In this document: positions 43,801 through 51,400 of the stretch, one piece after another
Layout of the letters: each line of letters starts with the position of its first letter
Numbering within the stretch: the stretch's first letter is position 1
Source of the DNA: Amycolatopsis australiensis
GTDB taxonomy: Bacteria; Actinomycetota; Actinomycetes; Mycobacteriales; Pseudonocardiaceae
DNA: 64,000 nt
Direction: 5' to 3'
NCBI RefSeq assembly: GCF_900119165.1
Contig: NZ_FPJG01000006.1
Coordinates: 6,448,001-6,512,000, forward strand
Notes under the pieces: generated by a model
Databases searched by the model: none
What the model saw: the letters and a program-made list of their open reading frames with translations, nothing else
What the model was told of the DNA's origin: nothing
Position numbers and translations under genes: made by a program

Positions 43801-44691
43801 GCCGTAGGTGTTCCACACTTCGCGCTCGCCGTCGTCGAACCGCTCGACCAGTCCGGCGGGGCACGCTTCCCCGCCGAAAATCAGCAACCGGATGTCCCGC
43901 AGTGCTTGCGGTTCCCACAGCGCGGCCAGGCTCGGCACGGCGGACACGACGGTGATGCCCCGTCCGGCGAGCCAGGGACCGAGGTCGGGGCCCGACCGCA
44001 TGACCGCCCGCGGCGCCGGGACCAGGCACGCGCCGTGCCGCCAGGCCAGCCAGATCTCTTCGCACGACGCGTCGAACCCGACCGACAGGCCCGCCAGGAC
44101 GCGGTCGCCCGGCCCGAGTGGCCGGTGGCGCAGGAACAGGGTCGCCTCGGCGTCGACGAACGCGGCCGCCGAGCGGTGCGTGACCGCCACGCCCTTCGGC
44201 GTTCCGGTCGACCCCGACGTGAAGATGACCCAGGCGTCGTCCCCCGGTCCGGGTGGTCGCGCGGCGCCTCGCGCGGGCGCACAGGCGTGCACGGCGGGAC
44301 CCGCGCAGACCACCGCGCAGACGCCGGCCTCGGCGAAGATCCGCGCCGCCCGCTCGGGCGGCTCGTCGGCGTCGACCGGAACGTACGCCGCGCCGGCGGT
44401 GAGCGTCCCGAGGATCGCCACGTAGAGAGCGTTCGTCCCGGACGGCACCGAGATCCCGACCCGGTCACCCGGCCCGGCCCCGCAGGTGCGCAGTTTTCGC
44501 GCGAGCTGTTCGGCCCGCTCGGCGAGAGCGCGATAGCCGAGTGTCTCGGCGCCGTCATCGAGGGCGGGAGCATCCGGGTGGGCCGCCACCGTCGCGGCGA
44601 ACACGTCGAGAAGGGTTCGCGCCCGCGCGGCCGGGCCCCCGGACAAATGCGACGGGACCGGCCGCGCTCCGGCGGCCACCGCAGACGTCAT
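40888..44691 (-). CDS. Second Pls-family membrane NRPS (epsilon-poly-lysine-synthetase-like)
   Basis: 1,267 residues, same architecture as the synthetase at 25966. Adenylation domain 25-490 (A3 FTSGSTGTPKG at 157-167; A10 GKIDR with Lys482), carrier domain 500-560 with canonical GGTSL (Ser534), then membrane helices alternating with hexapeptide beta-helix segments (AKIGRGTEA, VGAGAVVEPG, GDGAVVERGCV). Hand-aligned specificity code D A E S I G T V V K is close to known lysine codes, so L-lysine or a similar basic amino acid is the likely monomer. The ATG at 44691 has AGGAG 6 nt upstream; the track-style TTG before it is not needed. Monocistronic. Confidence 0.88.
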   Translation of the reverse strand: MTSAVAAGARPVPSHLSGGPAARARTLLDVFAATVAAHPDAPALDDGAETLGYRALAERAEQLARKLRTCGAGPGDRVGISVPSGTNALYVAILGTLTAGAAYVPVDADEPPERAARIFAEAGVCAVVCAGPAVHACAPARGAARPPGPGDDAWVIFTSGSTGTPKGVAVTHRSAAAFVDAEATLFLRHRPLGPGDRVLAGLSVGFDASCEEIWLAWRHGACLVPAPRAVMRSGPDLGPWLAGRGITVVSAVPSLAALWEPQALRDIRLLIFGGEACPAGLVERFDDGEREVWNTYGPTEATVVSTATRLRAGEPVRIGVPLPGWDVAVVDPDGRPVAPGATGELVIAGAGLARYLDAGKDATAYAPLPALGWSRAYRSGDLVRAEPDGLAFVGRADGQVKIAGRRIELGEVEAALRELPGVAAAAAAVHHGTVLAGYLRLDRPDRTFDGDEARARLARRLPHGLVPVLAVVPELPLTPAGKIDRRALPWPLPTASANGEEPDEDRAWIAGLWHELLGVRPGPGSDFFALGGTSLAAARLVSALRARFPHAAIGDVYRNPTLAALTTAVSRAGGAVPAAAEPVRPLSRRAAVARTAVYGMTTWVTGARWVLAVLLGTAVFDQFFGGRVVPAAHWLLLAAGFVLLVSAPGRVALAAAGARLLTAGLRPGEYRKGGSAHLRLWAAERVAAIAGVGSLPGTAWNAWYARLLGNRVGPGTDLHALPPVTGLGVFGAGCAAEPGADLAGWHVDGAVVRVGRVEIGPGAAVGARATLLPGAVVGAGAVVEPGTPVAGSVPAVPSRPAPAPGSRWWAAAYTATPLLTGLVLLAAVLPATVVFAWLDTAGASAGWLVPVLGPVTLVLGALLTAAMARLAGRWVRPGEHPVHSRAAWAAWLTAQLADGARQSLFPLYAGLATPGWLRLLGAKIGRGTEASTVSGVPRLMSVGAGGFLADDSLVAPYRLGGRRLRCDVATVGDKTFVGNSAEVAPGHTVGAGSLIGVLSHAPRQAEEGTSWLGRPARRIPRTPVTADRARTSAPPRRLVLARGAVELTRLVPVALGACLAYAVFATLAGIDARDGVAWAVAASGPVVLAAGLVAALVSVAAKWLLLGRVDPGRHPLWSGFVWRNELVAVYHEELPMRWLGGGIVGTPLHTALLRAYGAKIGRGVVCETKWLPEPDLVEIGDGAVVERGCVVQTHLFQDRVLQLGPVALGPGATLGPHAITLFDTSLGAGSRIGANSLVMRGERVPAGRRFAGNPIAPEEERHLPAVH

Positions 44692-44984
44692 CAACTGCTC
44701 CTGGCATTCGTAAAAGAAGAGGTAAGCGACCGAAGCGAATTCCGGCGCCGCCGCCAGGATGGCAGGAAGGAGACCCGGTCGCAGGCGACGGTCACCACCA
44801 TCTCAGCGTGCTCTCAGCGTTGATCGGCCGAACCGGATTCGCGGCACCAAATTGCTTTGACCGATTCTCGGCGTGACGGCGCGCAGTTCACCGGAATCCC
44901 ACACCATTCACCTTTTCCGGTGATTCGGCACCACGGTCGGGCTGCCCGGTCCAGCCGTCCGGACACCCGGCTCCCCTCGCCGTG
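44692..44984. other. Promoter region of the second synthetase
   Basis: About 290 bp between the synthetase start and the UbiD relic on the other strand. Contains the perfect 7-4-7 repeat at 44801-44818. No gene seen. Confidence 0.45.
44801..44818 (+). promoter_or_regulatory. Perfect 7-4-7 direct repeat, PhoP-box-like
   Basis: TCTCAGC occurs twice with GTGC between them, about 110 bp upstream of the second synthetase. Same half-site and spacing as 39413-39430. Confidence 0.5.
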
Positions 44985-45408
44985 CGTTCCGGCTGGCCCG
45001 ACACGACCGGGTTGAGCTCGCCCGAACCGGTCGACAAGATCGCGGGCGTGATCTTCCACGGCAAGCCGTCGGTGAACGCGCCCAAGATCCTGCTGGTCGA
45101 GGACGACGTCGACATCACCGACCTCAGCCAGGTCGTGTGGGCGTTCGCCACCCGCTCCCACCCCGACGTCGGCCGCGGCGAGTTCCACTACCAGCCCGCC
45201 GTCAGCGACCAGCTCGCCGTGTACCTGTCGCCCGGCGAAGCCCGCTCTTTCCTGGCCGGGAAGGTCGTCTACAACTGCCTGCTCGCCGACATCCACCCGG
45301 AAGGGCAAGCGACCCGTCAAAGGGAGCTTCGAAAACGGCTGGCCCGCACAGATCCGGGAACGCGTCCTGACCAACTGGACCAAGTACGGGTATTCCCGGG
45401 CACGATGA
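44985..45408 (+). pseudogene. UbiD-type decarboxylase C-terminal relic
   Basis: GLSSPEPVDKIAGVIFHGKP, KILLVEDDVDITDLSQVVWAFATRSHP (split), GKVVYNCLLADIHPEG, then after a one-base shift VKGSFENGWPAQIRERVL and WTKYGYSR before a TGA. This is the C-terminal third of UbiD/hydroxyarylic-acid decarboxylases, without its N-terminal prenyl-FMN-binding half and with an internal frameshift. Confidence 0.7.
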
Positions 45409-45500
45409 GCGCTTCGATCGGCACCGTGCGCGGCAGGCGGGTTCTGCTGCTCGCATCCAACCCCGCCGTCTCCCGATTCTGGTGGTCCGAACTGATCCAC
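45405..45500 (+). pseudogene. DJ-1/PfpI-family N-terminal relic
   Basis: ATG overlaps the UbiD-relic stop. The sequence GRRVLLLASNPAVS then FWWSELIHALL matches the start of DJ-1/PfpI proteins (ASNPAVSxxTGWPxGFWWSELxHP), with the TGWP piece deleted and everything after about 32 residues lost at the adjoining IS remnant. Confidence 0.5.
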
Positions 45501-45514
45501 GCGCTACTTCAGCC

Positions 45515-45725
45515 GGGCCATCCCCGAGCACCGGGATCAGCAAGCCAACTGGCTACGCCGGGGCGGCCCGCCGGTCTCCGACCCCCGCCGCCCGCCAACG
45601 CCACAACATCGTCGGACGCTGCCTCAACCGCCTCAAGCAGTTCCGCGCTATCGCTACCCGACTCGACAAAACCGCGACTTCCCACCGAGGCATGGCCAAC
45701 CTGGCCACGCTGCGCAATCGGCCGC
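45515..45725 (+). mobile_element. IS5-type transposase C-terminal remnant
   Basis: RAIPEHRDQQANWLRRGG, then in another frame RQRHNIVGRCLNRLKQFRAIATR and DKTATSHRGMANLATL. The NxxERxFxRLKxFRAIATRxDKTAxSYRG block is typical of IS5-family DDE transposases near the C-terminus. A second copy of the same remnant lies at 52935-53110. Confidence 0.75.
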
Positions 45726-45918
45726 GCCGAGGCCCGGGTCTTCGGCGGCCGGCGTCGCCCGGATCCGCTCCGGCACGGCACGTCGTGAGAGCCGGCCACG
45801 ACGCCGTCACCGCATTGAACGGAATCGGCCGCTCGCCCGGCCGCATCGCATCGCATTGATCAGCAGCATCGGCAGAAGGTTCAGCCGCCAGCTCACCCTC
45901 GACGGGGACGGGCTCTGC

Positions 45919-46503
45919 TCACCCCGACTCCGGCGCCGGCAGGGCGGCCGCGGACAGGGCGCGTAGATCGTCGAAGGCCTGGCAGAGACGCGCGTCCAGC
46001 CCCCGCGCCGGGTCGTCAACCCAGGCTTGCACCGCGTGCTGGTAGGCGGCCCAGCCGGTCCGGGCGGCCAGGTCGGCCGTCCCGGCGCCGACACCACGCT
46101 GCCGCAGCGCCTCCGCGACGGCGTCCGTGAGCCACGCATGCTTGGCCAGCTCCCGTTCGCGGAGCGCCGGTGTGACCGCGATGACCTTCCACCGTGGATC
46201 CGAGGACGGGCGGTGGTTTTCCAGATTCCGTGCGGATTCCCGGAACGCGCACAGCAGTGCGTCGAACGGTTCCAGGCTCCCGGGAGCCTCGGCTACCGCC
46301 TGCATCAGCGTCGCCCGCAGGTCGGCCTCGCCGTCGAAGAGCACCTCGCGCTTGTCGGGGAAGTGCCGGAAGAAGGTGCGCTCGTTGACCCCGGCCCTGG
46401 CGGCGATCTCCGCCGCCGTGGTCTGGTCGAACCCCCGTTCCTGGTACAGCTCCAAGGCCGCCTGCTGCAGACGGCGGCGCGCTTCCGCTCCGCTTCGTGG
46501 CAC
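45919..46503 (-). CDS. TetR/AcrR-family regulator
   Basis: 194 residues; HTH at 10-55 (LQQAALELYQERGFDQTT, VNERTFFRHFPDKREVLF). GTG start at 46503. Divergent from the SDR gene at 46626; the 122-bp gap holds two tandem copies of a 26-bp palindrome, so it is very likely the local repressor and autoregulated. Confidence 0.88.
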   Translation of the reverse strand: MPRSGAEARRRLQQAALELYQERGFDQTTAAEIAARAGVNERTFFRHFPDKREVLFDGEADLRATLMQAVAEAPGSLEPFDALLCAFRESARNLENHRPSSDPRWKVIAVTPALRERELAKHAWLTDAVAEALRQRGVGAGTADLAARTGWAAYQHAVQAWVDDPARGLDARLCQAFDDLRALSAAALPAPESG

Positions 46504-46529
46504 CGTCCGATGCTACCGCAAGGTGTCAG

Positions 46530-46555
46530 TGACTGGCGTCACGTTGCGTCAGTCA
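46530..46555. promoter_or_regulatory. TetR operator, copy 1
   Basis: Half-sites TGACTGGCG and CGTCAGTCA (one mismatch) around an 8-bp spacer. Repeats exactly 48 bp downstream as copy 2, within a longer direct repeat. Confidence 0.7.
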
Positions 46556-46577
46556 GTGGCACTACCCGTAGAGTCAG

Positions 46578-46603
46578 TGACTGGCGCTACTTAGCGCCAG
46601 TCA
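46578..46603. promoter_or_regulatory. TetR operator, copy 2
   Basis: TGACTGGCGC and GCGCCAGTCA, a perfect 10-bp inverted repeat with 6-bp spacer, ending 22 bp before the SDR start and so likely covering its promoter. Confidence 0.75.
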
Positions 46604-46625
46604 ATGGCATTACCGGAGGTGCTCC

Positions 46626-47588
46626 ATGCGTGTATTCGTCACCGGTGGTACCGGCCAGACCGGCCCCACCGTCGTCGCCGAGCTCGTCGCGGCCGGTCAC
46701 GCCGTGACGGGCCTGGCCCGCTCGGACAGCGCGGCCGCTCGGCTGGAGTCGCTGGGCGCCACACCCCACCGCGGCAGTCTGGACGATCTCGACAGCCTGC
46801 GCGCCGGGGCCGAGAACGCCGACGGCGTCCTCCACATGGCCTACGGCGGCGACTACGCCGATCCGGATGACCTGATCCGCCGCGACTGCGCCGCGATCGA
46901 GGCGCTCGGCCGGCCCCTGGCCGGGTCCGGCAAGCCGTTCGTGAGCACGTCGGGCACGTTGGTGACCAAGGCCGGCCGGATCAGCACCGAGCGGGACGCG
47001 CCGGATCCCGAGTCTGTCGCCGCCTTCCGCATCGCGGGCGAGCGAGCCTGCCTGGCCTTCGCCGATCAGGGCGTGCGAGCCAGCGTCGTGCGGCTTGCCC
47101 CGACCGTGCACGGACCAGGTGACCACGGCTTCATCCCGGCTCTCATCGCGGCCGCCCGCAGAACGGGCGTCTCCGCCTACATCGGCGACGGCACCAACCG
47201 GTGGCCGGCGATCCACCGGTCCGATGCCGCCGTCGTTTTCCGGCTGGCGCTGGAGAAAGCGCCGGCCGGCGCCGTGCTGCACGGCGTGGGCGAAAGCGCC
47301 GTCACGATCAAGAGCATCGCCGAGCAGGTCGCGCGGACACTCGACGTCCCCACGGCCTCGCTGACCGTCGAGCAGGCCGCCGAGCACCTGGGGAACCCCT
47401 TCCTGGCCCGATTCTTCTCCCTGGACGTGCCCGTCTCCAGCGAGCACACCCAGGCGCTGCTGGGCTGGGCGCCGGCGCACGCGACGTTGCTCGAGGACCT
47501 CAAGACCGGCGACTACTTCACTCCGGAGGCCAGCATCCGCGCCGAGGAGATCTGGTCGCCGCACCGGCGCGAGCACAGCCAGAGCTGA
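46626..47588 (+). CDS. NAD-dependent epimerase/dehydratase-type SDR
   Basis: 320 residues. Rossmann motif FVTGGTGQTGPTVVAELVAAGH at 4-25; VLHMAYGGDY and FVSTSGTLVT mark strands 4 and 5. The YxxxK pair is not clearly present (AFRIAGERACL lies at that position), as in several atypical SDRs. C-terminal LLGWAPAHATLLEDL is typical of extended SDRs. GGAGG sits 6 nt before the ATG. First gene downstream of the TetR operators. Confidence 0.85.
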   Translation: MRVFVTGGTGQTGPTVVAELVAAGHAVTGLARSDSAAARLESLGATPHRGSLDDLDSLRAGAENADGVLHMAYGGDYADPDDLIRRDCAAIEALGRPLAGSGKPFVSTSGTLVTKAGRISTERDAPDPESVAAFRIAGERACLAFADQGVRASVVRLAPTVHGPGDHGFIPALIAAARRTGVSAYIGDGTNRWPAIHRSDAAVVFRLALEKAPAGAVLHGVGESAVTIKSIAEQVARTLDVPTASLTVEQAAEHLGNPFLARFFSLDVPVSSEHTQALLGWAPAHATLLEDLKTGDYFTPEASIRAEEIWSPHRREHSQS

Positions 47589-47631
47589 CGCGCACACCCG
47601 ACAACCTCAACCCCGCGCAGAAAGGCCAGCC

Positions 47632-48474
47632 ATGCCCATCGACGACCTGCGCCCCGCCATCGACTGGGGCAAGTACCAGACGCTCACCATCGAACGCCGC
47701 GACACCGGGATCCTGCTCATCACGATCGCCGAGCCCGACGGCTACCCGGCCCCCACCCTCACCCGCCGCCACACCGAGATCAGCTGCCTGTGGCGCGATT
47801 TCGCCGACGATCCCGATCTGCGCGTCGCGGTCATCACCGGCAGGGGCGAGCGGTTCTGGACGGTGGAAGGCAACGACGGCATCGACGAGATGCTCCAGAA
47901 CCCCGGCAACTACAACAACACTGTCAATCTCATCCGAGAGGGCCTCACCAACGCACACGGAATCGTCAACTGCGACAAGCCGATCATCTCCGCCATCAAC
48001 GGCGAGGCCATGGGATCAGGGCTGGCGACCGCCCTGCTCGCGGACATCAGCGTCGCCTCGACCGACGCACGCCTGATCGACGGGCATCTTCTCCAGGGCA
48101 TCGCCGCGGGAGATCACTCGGTGATGATCTGGCCGCTGCTGTGCGGGTTGGCCAAGGCCAAGCTCTACCTGCTGGCCTCCGCGGACCTCACCGGAGAGGT
48201 GGCCGAGCGCATCGGCCTGGTCAGCCTCGCGGTCCCGCCCGGCGACGTGCTCGACACCGCGCTCGGCATCGCGCAACGGATGGCGGCCGGTCCACAGCAC
48301 GCCCTGCGCTGGACCAAACGCTCGCTCAACCACTGGCTGCGGACCGCGGTCCCCGCCTTCGAGGCCTCGATCGCCTTCGAGGCAATGAGCTTCTTCGGGC
48401 CGGACCTCGTCGAGGCACTCACCGCCCAAGTCGAGAACCGCTCACCGCGTTTCGCCGAACCGCTCCCCTGGTAA
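47632..48474 (+). CDS. Enoyl-CoA hydratase/isomerase (crotonase) family protein
   Basis: 280 residues. Crotonase elements: LRVAVITGRGERFWTVEGN (oxyanion-hole strand), then CDKPIISAINGEAMGSGLATALLADISVAS, the second oxyanion loop with AMGSG, and IDGHLLQGIAAGDHS. The usual catalytic Glu positions are partly replaced (IDGHLLQ), so the exact reaction is uncertain. RBS AAAGG. Follows the SDR by 43 bp; the pair probably forms one TetR-controlled unit acting on a CoA-linked or aromatic substrate. Confidence 0.85.
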   Translation: MPIDDLRPAIDWGKYQTLTIERRDTGILLITIAEPDGYPAPTLTRRHTEISCLWRDFADDPDLRVAVITGRGERFWTVEGNDGIDEMLQNPGNYNNTVNLIREGLTNAHGIVNCDKPIISAINGEAMGSGLATALLADISVASTDARLIDGHLLQGIAAGDHSVMIWPLLCGLAKAKLYLLASADLTGEVAERIGLVSLAVPPGDVLDTALGIAQRMAAGPQHALRWTKRSLNHWLRTAVPAFEASIAFEAMSFFGPDLVEALTAQVENRSPRFAEPLPW

Positions 48475-49221
48475 CCGTCGCGCGGCCGCCCTCCTGCTCC
48501 CAGAGCAGACCCCGGCAGCCCCGGCACAACGTGTATGCGGCGCGTCGTGTGGCCACGGCGCGCCGCTCGATCACCCGCGAGGGGCTCAGGGTTCGAGTCC
48601 CCTTGGCTCTCCCGGACGGCGCCCCCCGCCTCTGCTGCGGGGCGCGGCCCACAACCAACCTCACCGTCCGCACTTACGGCCCAGAAGTCACCTCCAAGCA
48701 CCCGTTGTACGACACCTACCGGGAGACGGCGATCGCCAAACGGCGTCGATCCCGACGACCCCGTCCTCGCGGGATGCCGCGGGCAGCCGCCCGTACATCG
48801 ACACCGACAGCGCAGCCTCGCCCGCTGACCGTGCCGTCGCCGCTGGCCAGGCGGCCGAGACCGTCTCGCGTGCCCGGCGCCTCATCCGCGAGTTCGATCC
48901 GGTCGGTGTCGCGGCCTGGCCGACCTCGCAGGCGGCCCTATCAGCGGGGTCGTGGAGCGTTCCACGCGCGCCGAGCAGCCGGTACTTCAGCGTCCACGAG
49001 GATCATCGAGGCGACACTGCCCCTCGATGCCCCCCCGGACTGGCCGCGACCAGGCCGGGCAGGCGTGACCTGCCCGGCCCGCGACGGACACGAGGACCTC
49101 GCCGCTGCCCTGACCACTCGGTGGCCGCCGGCCCGACCCGGCACACCCGCCGATTCGTCCCGGAGGGGCTGGTACAAACGGTTCGACCGGTTTCCGTGGG
49201 CGAACTCCGGGCAGGAGGGCG
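48475..49221. other. Decayed region with tRNA-like remnant
   Basis: 747 bp between the crotonase gene and the two-component operon. It holds the tRNA T-arm-like piece at 48583-48614 and scattered protein-like stretches without starts (for example ADRAVAAGQAAETVSRARRL). No intact gene seen. Confidence 0.4.
48583..48614 (+). other. tRNA 3'-half-like remnant, possible old att site
   Basis: GGGTTCGAGTCCC has the invariant T-loop TTCGAGT within a partial stem, followed by an acceptor-like 3' strand. The D and anticodon arms are missing upstream, so it is not a gene. Such 3' halves are left by integrative elements using tRNA genes. Confidence 0.3.
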
Positions 49222-50325
49222 ATGACCAGCGAGGCCGGGCCGGTGGAGCGGCAGTTCCGGGCGTCCGTCGCGCACTTCGCCGGGCCCTCCCGGGCGGTCG
49301 CGACCGCTGTCGTCGGGGTATTCGGCGTTGTCGCCACGCCCGGCAGAGCGCTCCCGCTCGCCTTCGGGCTGCTTGTGCTCACCCTCGTCGCGGGGGCCGT
49401 CGACGTCGCCGGGGCCCCGCGGACCTCGTTCGCGCTGTCCGTCCTGCGCGTCGGGGCCGTCGGTGCGGCGCAACCGTGGCTCACGTCCGTTCCCGGCGAG
49501 GCGAGCCTGTGGGCTGTCAACGTCCTCACCCTCACCGCGATCACCTGGCAGTGGGAGCACCCGCCGCGGCTGACCGTCCCGGCTCTCGTCCTGGTGCTGG
49601 CCGTCGCGGTCGGTGCCGATGCCGGGGTGTGGCTGCCCGTGGTCCCGCGGGTCGTCGTGGAAAGCGTGCTGGCCCGGCTCGCCTTCGTCGTCCTGCTCCG
49701 GTCGACCGCGCGGACCGACTCCGCGCGTGCCGGACGGGCCGCCGCCGAGCAGGCCGCCGCCCTCGATCGCGACCGGCGCCGCCGCGAGCGGGAGTACCTC
49801 GCCCTGCTGCACGACACGGCGTCCGCGACGTTCCTCGCCGTGGCCTCCGGCGCGGTGACCGATCCGGCCGCGGTGGCCGGCTACGCGGCCCACGACCTGG
49901 CCGTCCTGACCGGCGGCCACGATCCCGGCGCCGAAGACACCCCGCTCGACCTCGAAGCCGGCCTGCGCATGGTGGTCGCCGGCCGCGCGCTGCCGGTCGA
50001 CGCCGGCTGGGTGCCGGTGCCGCTGGTGCCGGCCTCGGCCGCCCTCGCCGTCCTCCGCGCGGCCGACGAAGCGCTGCGCAACGCCGAACGCCACTCCGGC
50101 GCCGGCTCCGTGACCGTGCGCCTGGCTCCGGCTCCGGCTCCCGGCGGTGTCACGGTGACGATCGCCGACGACGGCGTCGGCTTCGACCCCGCGCAGGTCC
50201 CAGCGGCCCGCCGAGGCGTCCGCGGCTCGGTGGTCGAGCGGATGCGGGCCGCCGGCGGCACCGCGGAGATCACCTCCCGCCCCGGCGCGGGCACGACGGT
50301 GACGCTGAGGTGGTCGCGTGCCTGA
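49222..50325 (+). CDS. Membrane sensor histidine kinase (NarL/DesK type)
   Basis: 367 residues. Four to five membrane helices at about 25-165, a short coiled linker (AAALDRDRRRREREYLALLHD) with the phospho-acceptor His in LLHDTAS, and a C-terminal ATPase with ADEALRNAERHSGAGSV and IADDGVGFDP. RBS AGGAGGGCG. Overlaps the next gene by 8 bp; the response regulator is third in the operon. Signal unknown. Confidence 0.85.
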   Translation: MTSEAGPVERQFRASVAHFAGPSRAVATAVVGVFGVVATPGRALPLAFGLLVLTLVAGAVDVAGAPRTSFALSVLRVGAVGAAQPWLTSVPGEASLWAVNVLTLTAITWQWEHPPRLTVPALVLVLAVAVGADAGVWLPVVPRVVVESVLARLAFVVLLRSTARTDSARAGRAAAEQAAALDRDRRRREREYLALLHDTASATFLAVASGAVTDPAAVAGYAAHDLAVLTGGHDPGAEDTPLDLEAGLRMVVAGRALPVDAGWVPVPLVPASAALAVLRAADEALRNAERHSGAGSVTVRLAPAPAPGGVTVTIADDGVGFDPAQVPAARRGVRGSVVERMRAAGGTAEITSRPGAGTTVTLRWSRA

Positions 50326-51400
50326 ACCATCGGCCCGGCTCGCCGCGACGATCCGGATCGTGCTGCTCGGGGTCACCGCGGTCATCCAGCCGGGCCTGAG
50401 CCTCCCACCGTTGCTGCGCCACCACGCCGGCTACCGGCCGCCCTTCGCGGCCGGCCTGGCCTACGGCGTCCTCACGGCCGTCACGGTCGTCTGCGCGTGG
50501 TGGCTGCTGCGCCGGAAGCCGCTGCCCGCACCGATCGCCTTCGGCGGCACGCTGGTCGTGCTGGCGGCGTCTTCGCTGGTGACGGCCGCGCTGCCGCCGG
50601 ACTCGTTCTTCCGCGAGCCGCACTGGTCCTTCGGCCTGGTCGGCTGGCACCTGCTGGTCCTGCTCGCCGACCGGACCCCGGTGCTGCTGACGGCGCTCGC
50701 CGTGCACGTCACCGCCAGCGTCGTCCAGTTCCTGCTCGCCGGCCCGATCGTCCGGACCGAACTCGGCGACGCGGCGATCGTGCTGTTCGGCGTGACCACC
50801 TTCCAGCTCGCCGTCGCCGGGCTGATCCGGCTGCTCGACCGGCGGGCCGGCGAGGCCGCCGCGGCCGCCGCCGAGCGCGACCGCCTCGCCACACGGGCCG
50901 CGGTCGCCGCGCAGGCCGGGCGCGATCTGCGGGCCGGCTTCGCCGAGCAGCTCGGCGCCACCCTGCCGCTGCTGGCCGGTCTGGCGGACGGCACCGTCGA
51001 CCCCCGCACCGCCGGCGCCCGCGCCCGCTGCGCGCTCGCCGCCGCGCAGCTGCGGCGGCTGTTCGCGGAAAACGACGACGTCCCCGACCCGCTGGTGCAC
51101 GAGGTCGCCGCCTGCCTCGACGTCGCGGAGCGGCGGGGCGTCGCGGTGGCGCTGGCCGTGAGCGGCGACGTCGTCGACGTCCCCACCGCGGCCCGCCGCG
51201 AGCTCACCGGTCCGGTGCTCACCGCCCTGGCCGCCGCCCGCACGCGGGCGCGCGTCAGCGTGCTGCGCACCCCCGAACTGGTGCGCGTCGCCGTAGTCGT
51301 GGACGGTTCCGCCGAAGTGACCGGATCGGCGGAGGTCCCCGTGACGTCCCACTCCCGGGACGGGCAAACCTGGCTGGAGGCACGATGGCGACCCGAGTGA
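50318..51400 (+). CDS. Membrane kinase-like protein lacking a clear catalytic core
   Basis: 360 residues. Topology mirrors the first kinase: about six N-terminal helices, then a coiled RRAGEAAAAAAERDRLATRAAVAAQAG linker. The H-box reads RDLRAGFAEQLGATL with no His, and the region where N and G boxes should lie (VPTAARRELTGPVLTALAAARTRARV) lacks the Asn and DxGxG signatures. It looks like a degenerate kinase acting as sensor or accessory partner. GTG start overlaps the upstream stop; its own stop overlaps the response-regulator start. Confidence 0.75.
   Translation: MPEPSARLAATIRIVLLGVTAVIQPGLSLPPLLRHHAGYRPPFAAGLAYGVLTAVTVVCAWWLLRRKPLPAPIAFGGTLVVLAASSLVTAALPPDSFFREPHWSFGLVGWHLLVLLADRTPVLLTALAVHVTASVVQFLLAGPIVRTELGDAAIVLFGVTTFQLAVAGLIRLLDRRAGEAAAAAAERDRLATRAAVAAQAGRDLRAGFAEQLGATLPLLAGLADGTVDPRTAGARARCALAAAQLRRLFAENDDVPDPLVHEVAACLDVAERRGVAVALAVSGDVVDVPTAARRELTGPVLTALAAARTRARVSVLRTPELVRVAVVVDGSAEVTGSAEVPVTSHSRDGQTWLEARWRPE

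Noticed and set aside
41731..44823. A 1,030-codon plus-strand ORF opposite the second synthetase
   Set aside because: Antisense shadow of the synthetase, no recognisable domain.
48540..48614. A complete tRNA gene
   Set aside because: Only the T arm and an acceptor-like strand are recognisable; D and anticodon arms cannot be folded upstream.
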